DNA from: Hirundichthys speculiger | Lineage: Eukaryota; Chordata; Actinopteri; Beloniformes; Exocoetidae | Direction: 5' to 3' | DNA: 64,000 nucleotides | NCBI GenBank assembly: GCA_018398805.1 | Contig: JAGFBZ010000567.1 | Coordinates: 266,001-330,000, forward strand | Shown: positions 51,449-61,474 of the stretch, piece by piece | How the letters are laid out: every line of letters starts with the position of its first letter | Position numbering within the stretch: the first letter of the stretch is position 1 | The notes under the pieces: generated by a model | What the model was told of the DNA's origin: nothing | The model's input: only the letters and a program-made list of their open reading frames with translations | Database searches by the model: none | Program-made: the position numbers and the translations under genes

Positions 51449-52177
51449 TATCTCTGCTTTCTGTCAGATTAACAGTAACATTTGATACATTTTATTCATG
51501 TTTTGAGGTATAACTGAATGTTCAGTGTTTCCAGGCGTTTATGAGTTTGAAATAAAAGCTGCTATCAGGATTTGGAGCTGAACCCACCTCATAAACTCTG
51601 TTATCTGCTGCTATCTTGAACAGTCCAGAGTCGGTTTGAGACTGAAGTTTCCTCAGAGACAACAACTTCTTCAACTAACTGTGAACTAAAGTTTAATCAT
51701 CTAAATGCTCCTCACACATGAGCAGCTGTTGGACCAGACATTTTAAAAACACACTTCCAGGTTTTAATCTGAACAGAATCATTTCTGAGTTTGATTCCCA
51801 GTCAGATTGAAGGTCTGGACGGTCCAGCGCCTCCCTGGTGACAGACCTGCTGGATGACCGCAGACGTGGTGGACACATCTCTGCATCAGTGGTTGGTCCT
51901 CCTGAAGGACCAGGCCTTCACCCTGACAGCAGTCTGATCTGAGCCCAGGAGACGTCAGACCAAGACTCCCTCAGAGTCCCGGTTCCTTCCAGAAGATGAT
52001 CAACTGCAGATGTTCAAAGACCTCACTTCTTTCTCATGTTGCATTTCCTCAGTAACCTATTGTTCTCTGGAAAAGTGCTGAGTCATGACCCAGCATCGCT
52101 TCGAAAGGGTCAGACTTTAGTGAAGACAGCTTTTATTTGCATTTGCTTGTTCATGTTCTCATGAACATGTGACCATG
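51449..52177. other. Intergenic sequence left of the LTR complex
   Basis: Nothing recognised. It ends at the AAGA target-site copy (52178-52181) of the outer LTR element. Confidence 0.4.
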
Positions 52178-52454
52178 AAGATGTGACAGCCTCTAGACCT
52201 CTGACCTATTTTTTTGTTTTGGGTGCTGAGACTGTGGGAGTGGCTCATTAGGAGAGATGGCTAACACCTGAGTTGGTGTGAAGGCTCACCTATATATATA
52301 TATTAGGGCTGTCAATTTCTCAAAATAATTAATCAGATTAATCGCATGACTGTCAATAGTTAATCACGATTAATCGCAAATTAATCGCATATTTTTATCT
52401 GTTCTAAATCTACCTTATACAGATCTTTTTCAAGTTGTATTACTCTTATTAATA

Positions 52455-53268
52455 CGAGTCCTGACTAGAACCAGGAAATACAACCATATTAGTCCAGTCC
52501 TGAGGTCTCTGGTAGAGATGCGCGGATGAACCGCGCACCCGCGGGCGGAGCGGATAATCCGCATATCGGGCGGATGACTCGTCAAAAAATAATACGTTAA
52601 TTAAATTCGGGCGGGTTGCGGTTGAAGCACTCAAATAATAATAATAAGAAAAAATATTTTACATATTATTAAAAAGGATGGCGGGTCGGTTCGGTTTTGA
52701 AAATTGGTGAAAAAACGTTCCTGCAAATGGATAGCGGGCGGATAGATTTTAAGAAGCGGTTGCGGGTTAAAATATACGTCATCCGCGCATCTCTAGTCTC
52801 TGGCTTCCTGTCACTCAGAGAATAGACTTTAAAACAGCTCTACTTGTGTTCAAGTCTCTTCATGGCCCCAAAGTCCATCTCTGACATGTTAGATCCATAT
52901 GAACCAACCTGGACTCTGAGAACCTCAGGTAGTGGTCTCCTGCTGGTGTCCAGAGTCAGGACTAAACAAGGTGAAGCTGCATTTCAGTTTTATGCTCCTA
53001 AAATCTGGAACAGTCTTCCAGAAGATGTGAGAGAGACCTGAACTCTGACAATGTTCAGATCCAGACTGGAAACAGTTCTGTTTAGATGTAAAGATGATGA
53101 CTGGAAGGATTTTATCTGCACTCTTCATTTTTAATTTAATTAATTAATTTTTATTTATTATTGATTATTTTTATGCTTGTATGGAATGATTCTATTTGCC
53201 TTCTTGTGACTGCATCTGTAAAGCACTTTGAATTGAATTGCAAATAAAGTTGCCTTGCCTAATATGAG
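52455..53268 (+). mobile_element. LINE 3'-end fragment nested in the hAT element
   Basis: Text such as caagtctcttcatgg, ggtgaagctgcatttcag and aagcactttgaattgaattg followed by aataaagttgccttgcc matches the widespread 3' end of a teleost LINE (Rex1/L2 type, from memory). A short frame (about 52860-53040, APKIWNSLPEDVRE) is the RT C-terminus. A 283-bp MITE interrupts it. Confidence 0.6.
52513..52795. mobile_element. 283-bp MITE nested in the LINE fragment
   Basis: Inverted ends tagagatgcgcggatga and tcatccgcgcatctcta, with an exact 8-bp duplication GTCTCTGG at 52505-52512 and 52796-52803, which restores continuous LINE sequence when set aside. The 8-bp target fits hAT. Confidence 0.88.
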
Positions 53269-54596
53269 AGTACACAAATGCTTGCCTTATGCAAAACAAA
53301 TGTATGTTTATTTATTGCTACAATGCCAAATCCATTATATGTTATATATATATATACTCAATATTTTATCTTATGTTCTTCATACAAAATATTTCCGTTT
53401 ATTTGCTTCAAACGGGGGGGGGGGTCTCTCTGCATCACCGCTCTCATTAGCCGACAAGTGACCGGACTCCGGTGGTAACTAAATTCACATCGACAGCAAA
53501 CACAAAAACATTTATCTTGTGGAGTTAGCCATCAGGCAAGGTTTTGAAGCTGAACTTACCATTCAAAATAGTATCTTTTGTATCCATTTATTATTTGTAT
53601 CCAACTACTGCTAATAGTTTGTTTACGTCTGTCTGTCTGCGGCATGGACATCGACGTCAGTGCATGACTTCCTGTTTTGACAGGACTAGCAGGACTACAG
53701 GACTACAACTACGGCGGGCCCGAGGCTCATTAAACCTACTCTCCTCTTTACTATTGTACACGGCCAGGCTGTGTCGCGTTAACGCGCGTTAAAAAAATTA
53801 GTTGCGTTAAAATTATTTTGCGTTAATCACGCGTTAACGCGTTAACTTTGACAGCCCTAATATATATAGGTGTCTGAGCATTCAGTTCTGTCTCCTCTTT
53901 GAGTTGCTTGGTTTGTTTGGTCTTGGGTTACCTAGTTTTGTTAGTTCATTTAAATAAATTTAATTCTTTTACTTTAAACTGTCATGTGTGGTCTCCATAC
54001 TTTGTCCCACCCTTGAGCCAGGTTGTGACAAAGTGGGGGCTCGTCGGATGGTTTTGGTGGTATGAGTTTGGTGCTGCTCTTGTGCTGCTTTTGGGTGGAG
54101 TATCACACATGACTGTAGTGTTTTGTTAGTTTGGGGAGGTTTTGATCTACTCCATTTGTAGGCTTATTGTTTTGAGGTGAAAAGGTAGTGATAGAATGGT
54201 TGATGTGACATTATTTTGACTGGTGTTCTCCTCTGTTAGGCACAGCAGCAGGCTCTGTTAGAGGCTCTGTTAGAGGGTCTGTTAGAGGGTCTGTTGAGGG
54301 GTGTTTTTCAGAGTGTGGCGGGGAACGTGGTTAGAGCAATTGGCTCGGGATCACATCCAGGGTTTCTTGGGGGGTCGCTGTTTATGCAGTTGCTCTCCAA
54401 TACCGCTGGGCTACGGTGAGTAAAAACCCACCACCAGTACCTGTCTGAAGACTAGGGATGAGGTTAGTTAGTTGATTCTGCTAGGCAGTTCAGTCGGGGG
54501 GGGGAATCCAGTTCTTTTGGCCACTTGTTGCAGAATGCATAGTTTTGTAGAATTCCTCAATTTGGTTATCTATTTTGCTAGATTTGGTTAGTGGTT

Positions 54597-54805
54597 ATGG
54601 TTAACATTGTGGAGGAGTTCATTCAGTCCCCTTTGGAGGAGTTGCTGGAGCAATGCAACAAGGAACAGTTGATCAAGATTGCCCAGCATTACTCTATTGA
54701 AGTTGAGCACAGACGGACAAAGGAAAACCTGAAGAGTATCATCAAGGCTAACTTGCAAGAGTCTGGTGTGCTAATGGATGGGAATGGTGAGAGTGGTGTA
54801 AGTAT
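54597..54805 (+). CDS. Outer element gag, N-terminal part (interrupted)
   Basis: A frame starting with MVNIVEEFIQSP and containing an LEQCNKEQLIKIA-type helix is the likely beginning of the outer element's gag. It is cut at 54805 by the inner LTR provirus. The rest of gag resumes at 58552, where a frame change is also present. Assignment rests on position after the primer site and on its sequence character. Confidence 0.6.
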
Positions 54806-56109
54806 TGTGGTGGAAATTTTTATTTGGTTTATTTCATCTTGTAATTTTGTCATCTAACAATATGTTTAAAAGTGATTTGTCTGTGTCACACGAGACCAAA
54901 TGTCTGACAAAAGGCAAATTACGGGGGTCAACTGTGGCTCATTGATCTAGGAGACACGGCAGGGGTCAGCTGTGACTTCCTAAATTCAATTAGCACCAAC
55001 TAAATAACTTCTTGATCAAGGAACTGTGTTAACATTGCTAAACTCAATCAATCTGTTCTCAACAAATGCCTCTGTATGACATCCCTAAACTCAATCAGTC
55101 TGTCTAAACAAATGCCTCTGTATAACATTGCTAAACTCAATCAGTCTGTCTTGAGACAAATGTCTTTTTTGCTTTGACCACCACCTACTGTGTTTACACT
55201 CTGTTTGCAAATCTGTAACACCTTGCTGTCTTGGTGTATAAAGATCAGCTTAATCTTTGTATCTGCAGAGTGATCAGCCAGTGCTCTGCGGAGTGGTGGC
55301 TGGTCGCTCTCCTTGTGGCCACAAGTATTTGTATGTCTGTCTTCTTTTCTCTGTAATAAATTATATTCTGATTTTCTCATCAAGATCGGATCTTTTTTTT
55401 TCATAACAATTTGGCGCTGCAAAGTAGGGTCCCTCGCTTGGCCGTCTGGACGGAGTGACCAGAGACCGAGAACCTCAAAAGTGCTGTTGAGATGGGAGCT
55501 GACTCACTGCGTCCTGGCTGCCAACGCTGGGATCCAACGAACTTAAGTCCTACAATCTGATCTGGTGAGAAATTCATTTTCAAAAACACATTTGGTCTCG
55601 AAAAGGTTCAGATCTGAGGTGGTTCAGCATTCTCCATAGCATTTGGGGAAGTTTAGTCTGCAGGAGTGACTGCGACTGGTTAAGTTTCTGAGATCTGTTC
55701 TGAAACGCTCCTTCTGTAAGTACTCAGAAGGTTAGGCTTTAACTGTTTGGGGCAGGCAAACAGATTTTGCAAAGACGTTTGCAATCTTAGCAAGAGTATG
55801 CATACTGACTCATAAAGAAATGAGTCTGGTAAATCCAAACCTCTTTTCTGTTCCTCAGAGTTCCAATGTGGAATAGGTGAGAGAAAGAAACGGCCGTGAG
55901 AGTGTTGAATGTCTGGACTCAGAAATATGGGTTCGTCGAGTTTGAATGAGTTGGAAAGACTGAATGAGAAATTGACTGAAAGATTTGTGTAAAAGATTTG
56001 GAAGAATGTGAAACATAGCGCTTTGTTTTTTTGTTTTGTTTTTAAGGAGTGAATGTATCTTTATTGTTGATTCTGATGCTACTCCGCATCTCTGACCCCT
56101 GCGCATGCG

Positions 56110-56112
<3 letters not shown>

Positions 56113-56180
<68 letters not shown>
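56113..56180. repeat. (TA)n/(TG)n microsatellite inside the inner provirus
   Basis: Alternating TA with a central tgtgtg, followed later by a T-run (56350-56372). These lie in the degraded interior of the inner LTR element. Confidence 0.85.
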
Positions 56181-56743
56181 TATTTTTTGGTACCTTAAGT
56201 GTTGTATGTATGTCCTGTGCTTTGTCTGTCTCACTAAACCCCAGAACAGAGACAGTTGTTTCCCACACTGATACCCCCCCTTTTTTTTCTTTCTTTTTTT
56301 TTTACTCATTTGCTTTTGGCCAAAGCAATTTACAGTGATGCGACCTAGATTTTTTTTTTTTTTTTTTTTTTTGTAAAACTGTCAGGACTGAAAGCCAGTC
56401 CTGATTTCAAAGTTTGTGTTTTCTCTCCCTCCTTAAGGTGTACAGACAACAACCATGTCGTACTGTATGCAAATCAGTGAAACTGGTTTCCATGGCTGCT
56501 GTCACTTTTCACAGCTTCCTGTCTGAGGAACAGACAGCAGCCATCCCCCCCCCCTTACGGGACGTCCCCCCTCAGATCTCTAAGCCCAGAGTAAATATGT
56601 TAGTCTAAAAAACAAACAAACTGTGACCCTGTTGTTATTCCCGTTGTTGTGATTTTGTACTAAACTTCTCTGTGCTTGAAGCCCCTTTATCTTCTTTTGT
56701 CCATGGAGAAGGTCTACAGCCTCCAGACCTTATTAGATGGACC

Positions 56744-56745
<2 letters not shown>

Positions 56746-56777
<32 letters not shown>
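56746..56777 (+). repeat. 32-nt poly-C run inside the inner provirus
   Basis: An uninterrupted C run (poly-G on the minus strand), within the degraded interior and close to the position of the former coding region. It is prone to length error. Confidence 0.93.
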
Positions 56778-58593
56778 AGGCAGAGAAATTAACTGAAAAA
56801 GGCTCTTCAAACAGCTCCCACGTTAGGCCTTTCCTGGAAAGAGTTCTCATCCCCCGACAACCAGATTGCTCAGCAGGTAAAAGCAGCTCTTCCTGAGACC
56901 AGCAGACACCCCTGCTCACGAGTCAATCACCCAGCATCAGAGTAGACACTCTACTCCACCCATCACCAGGCGAAAGTCAGGTCCTCACCAACAGAGGGGA
57001 CATCTCAGCTGAAGGAATGAGTGCTGATCAGGCCTCTGGCAGCACTCCGAGCTACAAGCTGCTCAACATGGATGCTTTCTTCTGCTTGGTGAGTGACATT
57101 GGCTCAAACACGGACAATGGCAGCCTGTTGGACTGACAGGTTGTGGACTATTTGGCTCAAAATGCCCTTGATTTGGATTATTAGTCATTTGGCCTGTTTC
57201 CTGAGGGTCAGGAGGTCATTCAAGATTGCTGCATGACAAAAGATCTCACACTGCAGCACCTTTATGTGGTGTCAGCTCATGACACACCCCGCCATCGCCG
57301 CTCTCCAACTGACCCACGTGATTCAATCTGGGGCTCGGATGTCCCACCTGACAGGAAACTCTGGTCAAACACTTTTTTCCCCTTGATGGAAAAAACTCAT
57401 GTTGTGCCTGGAAACTGAACTACAAGCTGGACAAATTCACCAAGGACTATGTGGTTGCCCTAAAAGGACTCTGCTTGCGGACCATGTGTCCTCCTCTGGC
57501 TGGCTTTCATTGCTAGCTGGTAACAGCTAAAAGGTCTCTCCTGCTGTGGATTATGACCTCAGTCATCATTGTTGTTTTTTCATGCAGCATTATTCCCTTA
57601 GTCAAGAACTGTCTAAGATGATTCCCATCCAGTTTTGGATCTGTATACCCCATGTTCCCAAACAAATCCCATGGACTCTATTTCTAATCCTCCCTCATCG
57701 CCTGGATATTATGACGATTCATCAGAATGACTCTGACAACGACTCCTTTGTGTGATCGTCTGTTTTCCAACACTGAATATTATTGTCCATATTCATAAGT
57801 CGAACATTGTTTCTGTTTTCAATCATGTTTATGATGGTGATCATTGAATCTCAGTGAATTTGGTGACCTAATGTTACAGTTAATGGATGTTATTGTGATT
57901 AATATAAAACATATCAATGTTTCATTATAATCAAAAGAGAGAAATTGTGGTGGAAATTTTTATTTGGTTTAATTCAACTTGTAATTTTGTCATCTAACAA
58001 TATGTTTAAAAGTGATTTGTCTGTGTCACACGAGACCAAATGTCTGACAAAAGGCAAATTACGGGGGTCGGCTGTGGCTCATTGATCTAGGAGACACGGC
58101 AGGGGTCAGCTGTGACTTCCTAAATTCAATTAGCACCAACTAAATAACTTCTTGATCAAGGAACTGTGTTAACATTGCTAAACTCAATCAGTCTGTTCTC
58201 AACAAATGCCTCTGTATGACATCCCTAAACTCAATCAGTCTGTCTAAACAAATGCCTCTGTATAACATTGCTAAACTCAATCAGTCTGTCTTGAGACAAA
58301 TGTCTTTTTGCTTTGACCACCACCTACTGTGTTTACACTCTGTTTGCAAATTTGTAACACCTTACTGTCTTGGTGTATAAAGATCAGCTTAATCTTGGTA
58401 TCTGCAGAGTGATCAGCCAGTGCTCTGCGGAGTGGTGGCTGGTCGCTCTCCTTGTGGCCACAAGTATTTGTATGTCTGTCTTCTTTTCTCTGTAATAAAT
58501 TCTATTCTGATTTTCTCATCAAGATCGGATCTTTTTTTTTCATAACAGTATTTCTATGACTGGATTAACATTTGAACAGCTTTTGAACTGCTT

Positions 58594-59319
58594 TTGAGAT
58601 TAGATCATGAAAAGGACATTGAAAAGATGAAATATAAGAAGGAACAACTGAAATTGGATTTGGAAATGCAAAAATTGGCATTAATTAAGGAAGGTAAAGT
58701 GTCTGCAGCTGCTTTAAATGAGGAACCCATTGGTTCACGTTTTGATGTTGCCAGTAATTTGAGGTTGTTGCCAAAGTTTAATGAAAGTGATGTGGAAACC
58801 TTCTTTTGCTTGTTTGAACGTGTTGCTGATTTAAAATGCTGGCCTGATGAAGAGCGAACTTTAATGTTGCAGTGTGTCTTTACAGGTAAAGCACAAGAAG
58901 TCTATTCTGCTCTGTCTTCAAAGGACTGTAAAGATTACAAGGTGGTAAAATCGACTGTCTTACAGGCTTATGAGTTGGTTCCTGAGTTTTATCGGCAACG
59001 CTTTAGGGGTTGGCGAAGGTCTGGTAAACAAACACATGTGGAATTTGCACGGGATTTGATATCACATTTTAATCGCTGGTGCTCCTCATCTGATGTTAAA
59101 ACATTTGACAAATTGTGTGATCTAGTTGTTCTAGAACAGTTCAAACAGTCTGTTCCTGATTACATTGCTACCTATATTAATGAACACAAAGTCACATGTC
59201 CCAGTGAGGCTGCAGTGCTGGCTGATGAATATGTGTTAACACACAAACGCATCTTTGGTGAGCGATATAAAGATAAATTTCAGAAGATAGATTCGTTCAC
59301 TAAGTTGGAACAAGACTAA
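58594..59319 (+). CDS. Outer element gag, capsid part with SCAN-like domain
   Basis: A 241-codon open frame. It starts with a charged coiled-coil-like segment (DHEKDIEKMKYKKEQLKLDL), followed by the LPKFNESDVETFF capsid block and a SCAN-like C-terminal capsid region (YELVPEFYRQRF, later EAAVLADEYVLTHKR). The SCAN domain of vertebrate zinc-finger proteins is known to derive from the capsid of Gmr1-like Ty3/gypsy elements, so this places the element in that group. The frame ends at 59319, 20 bp before the next frame. Confidence 0.8.
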   Translation: MRLDHEKDIEKMKYKKEQLKLDLEMQKLALIKEGKVSAAALNEEPIGSRFDVASNLRLLPKFNESDVETFFCLFERVADLKCWPDEERTLMLQCVFTGKAQEVYSALSSKDCKDYKVVKSTVLQAYELVPEFYRQRFRGWRRSGKQTHVEFARDLISHFNRWCSSSDVKTFDKLCDLVVLEQFKQSVPDYIATYINEHKVTCPSEAAVLADEYVLTHKRIFGERYKDKFQKIDSFTKLEQD

Positions 59320-59338
59320 TGGTAAAAGTGATCCAAAT

Positions 59339-60229
59339 GTGTGTAATTATTGCCATCAAAAAGGTCACTGGAAAAAAGAGTGTCTTTTGTTAAAAGGAAA
59401 AAATAACGTATCCCATGTGAAGTCAACTGGTTTGGCTGCAACTATTTGTAATCCTGCTTTTGGTGACAAACAACAACTTGTGGCTCCATTTCAAATGCAT
59501 TTCAAGCCAATAGAAACCTCTGAGATTGATTTGGGTTATGCTCCATTCATGTCTAAAGGTTTTGTAATGTTAACTGGGAGTGATAAGAAAGTTCCAGTCA
59601 AAATTCTGAGAGATTCAGGAGCTTTGCACACCTTTGTAAGGGAGGCCATTTTGCCCTTTACTCCAAGTTCAGACACAGGGAGCTGTGTTCCGGTTAGAGG
59701 GATGGGTCTACAAACCATGTTTGTGCCGGTGCATAAAATATTCTTGTCATTTGATCTGGTACAGGGAGAGGCTGAGGTGAGTGTCCGCCCTGAACTGCCG
59801 GTTGAAGGAGTCGACATCATTCTGGGAAATGACCTGGCAGGTGGTCGAGTGTGGTCAAATGACATAAGACCAGACAGGGTAAAAGTATCTGACAGGTCCA
59901 TACAACCGACTAAGACCTGTGCTTCATTCATAGAACCTCCAGAAATCCCTGATTCTCAACAGGTGGTTCCAGACCCACAGGGACCCACTGAGTCTGAGCA
60001 AGCAGTGTTCACAGTCTGTGCCGTGACTCGTGCAATGACCGCTGCTCTAGCTGAGCTGGTGAAAGAACAAAGAGAAGACCAGTCTCTGAAGGACCTGTAT
60101 GATCTGGTTTTGCCTGCCTCTCAGGGTCTGAGGTGGGAGTTCACTCTTGAGGAGGGGGATGTGACAGCCTCTAGACCTCTGACCTATTTTTTTGTTTTGT
60201 GTGCTGAGACTGTGGGAGTGGCTCATTAG
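59339..60229 (+). CDS. Outer element nucleocapsid zinc knuckle and aspartic protease
   Basis: An open frame of 296 codons. It begins with a CCHC knuckle (CNYCHQKGHWKKEC, about residues 2-15) and continues to an aspartic protease region with the active-site-type DSGA (RDSGALHTFV, about residue 92) and a later VDIILGNDLAGG flap-and-helix block. After a linker with AVTRAMTAAL, where reverse transcriptase would follow, the frame runs directly into the polypurine tract and 3' LTR (from 60160), so pol is deleted. Confidence 0.8.
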   Translation: MCNYCHQKGHWKKECLLLKGKNNVSHVKSTGLAATICNPAFGDKQQLVAPFQMHFKPIETSEIDLGYAPFMSKGFVMLTGSDKKVPVKILRDSGALHTFVREAILPFTPSSDTGSCVPVRGMGLQTMFVPVHKIFLSFDLVQGEAEVSVRPELPVEGVDIILGNDLAGGRVWSNDIRPDRVKVSDRSIQPTKTCASFIEPPEIPDSQQVVPDPQGPTESEQAVFTVCAVTRAMTAALAELVKEQREDQSLKDLYDLVLPASQGLRWEFTLEEGDVTASRPLTYFFVLCAETVGVAH

Positions 60230-60266
60230 GAGAGATGGCTAACACCTGAGTTGGTGTGAAGGCTCA

Positions 60267-60382
<116 letters not shown>

Positions 60383-60546
60383 TGTCTGAGCATTCAGTTC
60401 TGTCTCCTCTTTGAGTTGCTTGGTTTGTTTGGTCTTGGGTTACCTAGTTTTGTTAGTTCATTTAAATAAATTTAATTCTTTTACTTTAAACTGTCATGTG
60501 TGGTCTCCATACTTTGTCCCACCCTTGAGCCAGGTTGTGACAAAGA

Positions 60547-61470
60547 TTACAGAAACAGAGCAGACAGAAGGTGAACTCATGATGCTCCTCTGATGATCCT
60601 TCAGGTCAGCAGATTAAACGCCAGGACAGCTATGATGTCACACATCACACTGACTTCTGGACACTCTTCAGCTTCCAGAATGATGGTTTGATGTCTGGAA
60701 GGACGTTTCAGGTCCAGGATGTAAAAACTGGAGGAGCATCCTTCTGGAGATGCTACTGAACGTCAGTATGGAGGCATCTCAGGTGTGCGGTGAACCAGGA
60801 GGCAGCTGAGAGCTTCTACATTCCCCTTTTATTACATTTTAATCAATCTGCCTCGTGGTGATTTTGGATCAAACTGCACTGAACTGAACAGACAAAAGCA
60901 ATAAAAGCTGCAAGTCTAAGCAGGAGAGGATCAATGTGTCCCTCCGTCTTTGAAGACTAAACCTTCACTTCCTTCACACGTGATTTAAGACAATGATCTT
61001 GATGATGGATTATGGCTCGACAGGTGTAGGAGTCTTTGTCTTTCCAGGTGCATGTCTGGGAACGTCAGCAGCTTCTTCCTAAGTCAGTCAGCTGAGCTGT
61101 GTTGTTATAAAGCGCTGCAGTGACTCAGCACTTTTCTTTCTGCTGTTGAATAGATCTGTGAGACCAAATCTCCCAGAGCTTCACAGAGCTTCTAATGTAG
61201 CAACACGCCGCAGTTCATCATGATTGTTTCTCTGGTAAAACAGCCAAACCAAGCGTGTGGTTGACTGAGAGCAAAACAGTTACGGAGACAATGACAGAAG
61301 GCCAGGAATTATTTCAGACAGGAACGGCCTGGTGGCAAGAAACCACGATGTCCTGGACAAGAGAAACCACGAGGTGCTGGACAAGAGAAATGAACAGAAG
61401 AGCAGTGACTGAAGAACTGTCCTACTTTTACTCCATTATTCCTCTACTGACAGTTAGAGTCACTTTAAAT
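60547..61470. other. Intergenic sequence right of the LTR complex
   Basis: No gene recognised. A short stretch at about 61105-61140 has a TATA-like ttataaag and an AP-1-like tgactca close together, which could be a promoter or chance. Confidence 0.35.
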
Positions 61471-61474
61471 CCAC

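Larger units (their letters stand above)
52304..53859. mobile_element. hAT element nested in the outer 5' LTR
   Basis: Ends tagggctgtcaa and ttgacagcccta are perfect inverted copies, followed inward by attaatcgca-type repeats (left) and gcgttaacgcg (right). It sits in the LTR's (TA)n tract, so the flanking ATATATAT pair is only weak duplication evidence. The 3' LTR lacks it, so it came after the outer element. Its interior holds a LINE 3' fragment that itself holds a MITE. A G-run lies at 53415-53424. Confidence 0.85.
54806..58547 (+). mobile_element. Inner LTR provirus (endogenous-retrovirus-like), internal genes degraded
   Basis: LTRs of about 603 and 602 bp (54806-55408, 57946-58547) start TGTGGTGGAA and end CATAACA. 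A GTAT duplication flanks the insertion (54802-54805, 58548-58551). Each LTR has a TATA box (55237 in the 5' copy) and an AATAAA (55355-55360). The 5' LTR is followed by ttggcgctgc, a possible primer site of unclear tRNA. A polypurine tract aaaagagagaaa precedes the 3' LTR. The 2.5-kb interior has no intact gag or pol. A degraded stretch near 57500-57760 looks like the membrane-anchor end of a retroviral envelope, with stops and frame changes. By eye the LTRs differ by 9 substitutions and one indel. Confidence 0.85.

Noticed and set aside
50778..51472. Overlapping open frames over 210 codons on both strands
   Set aside because: Again an 18-bp array with no stop in several frames; no start context, signal peptide or conserved domain.
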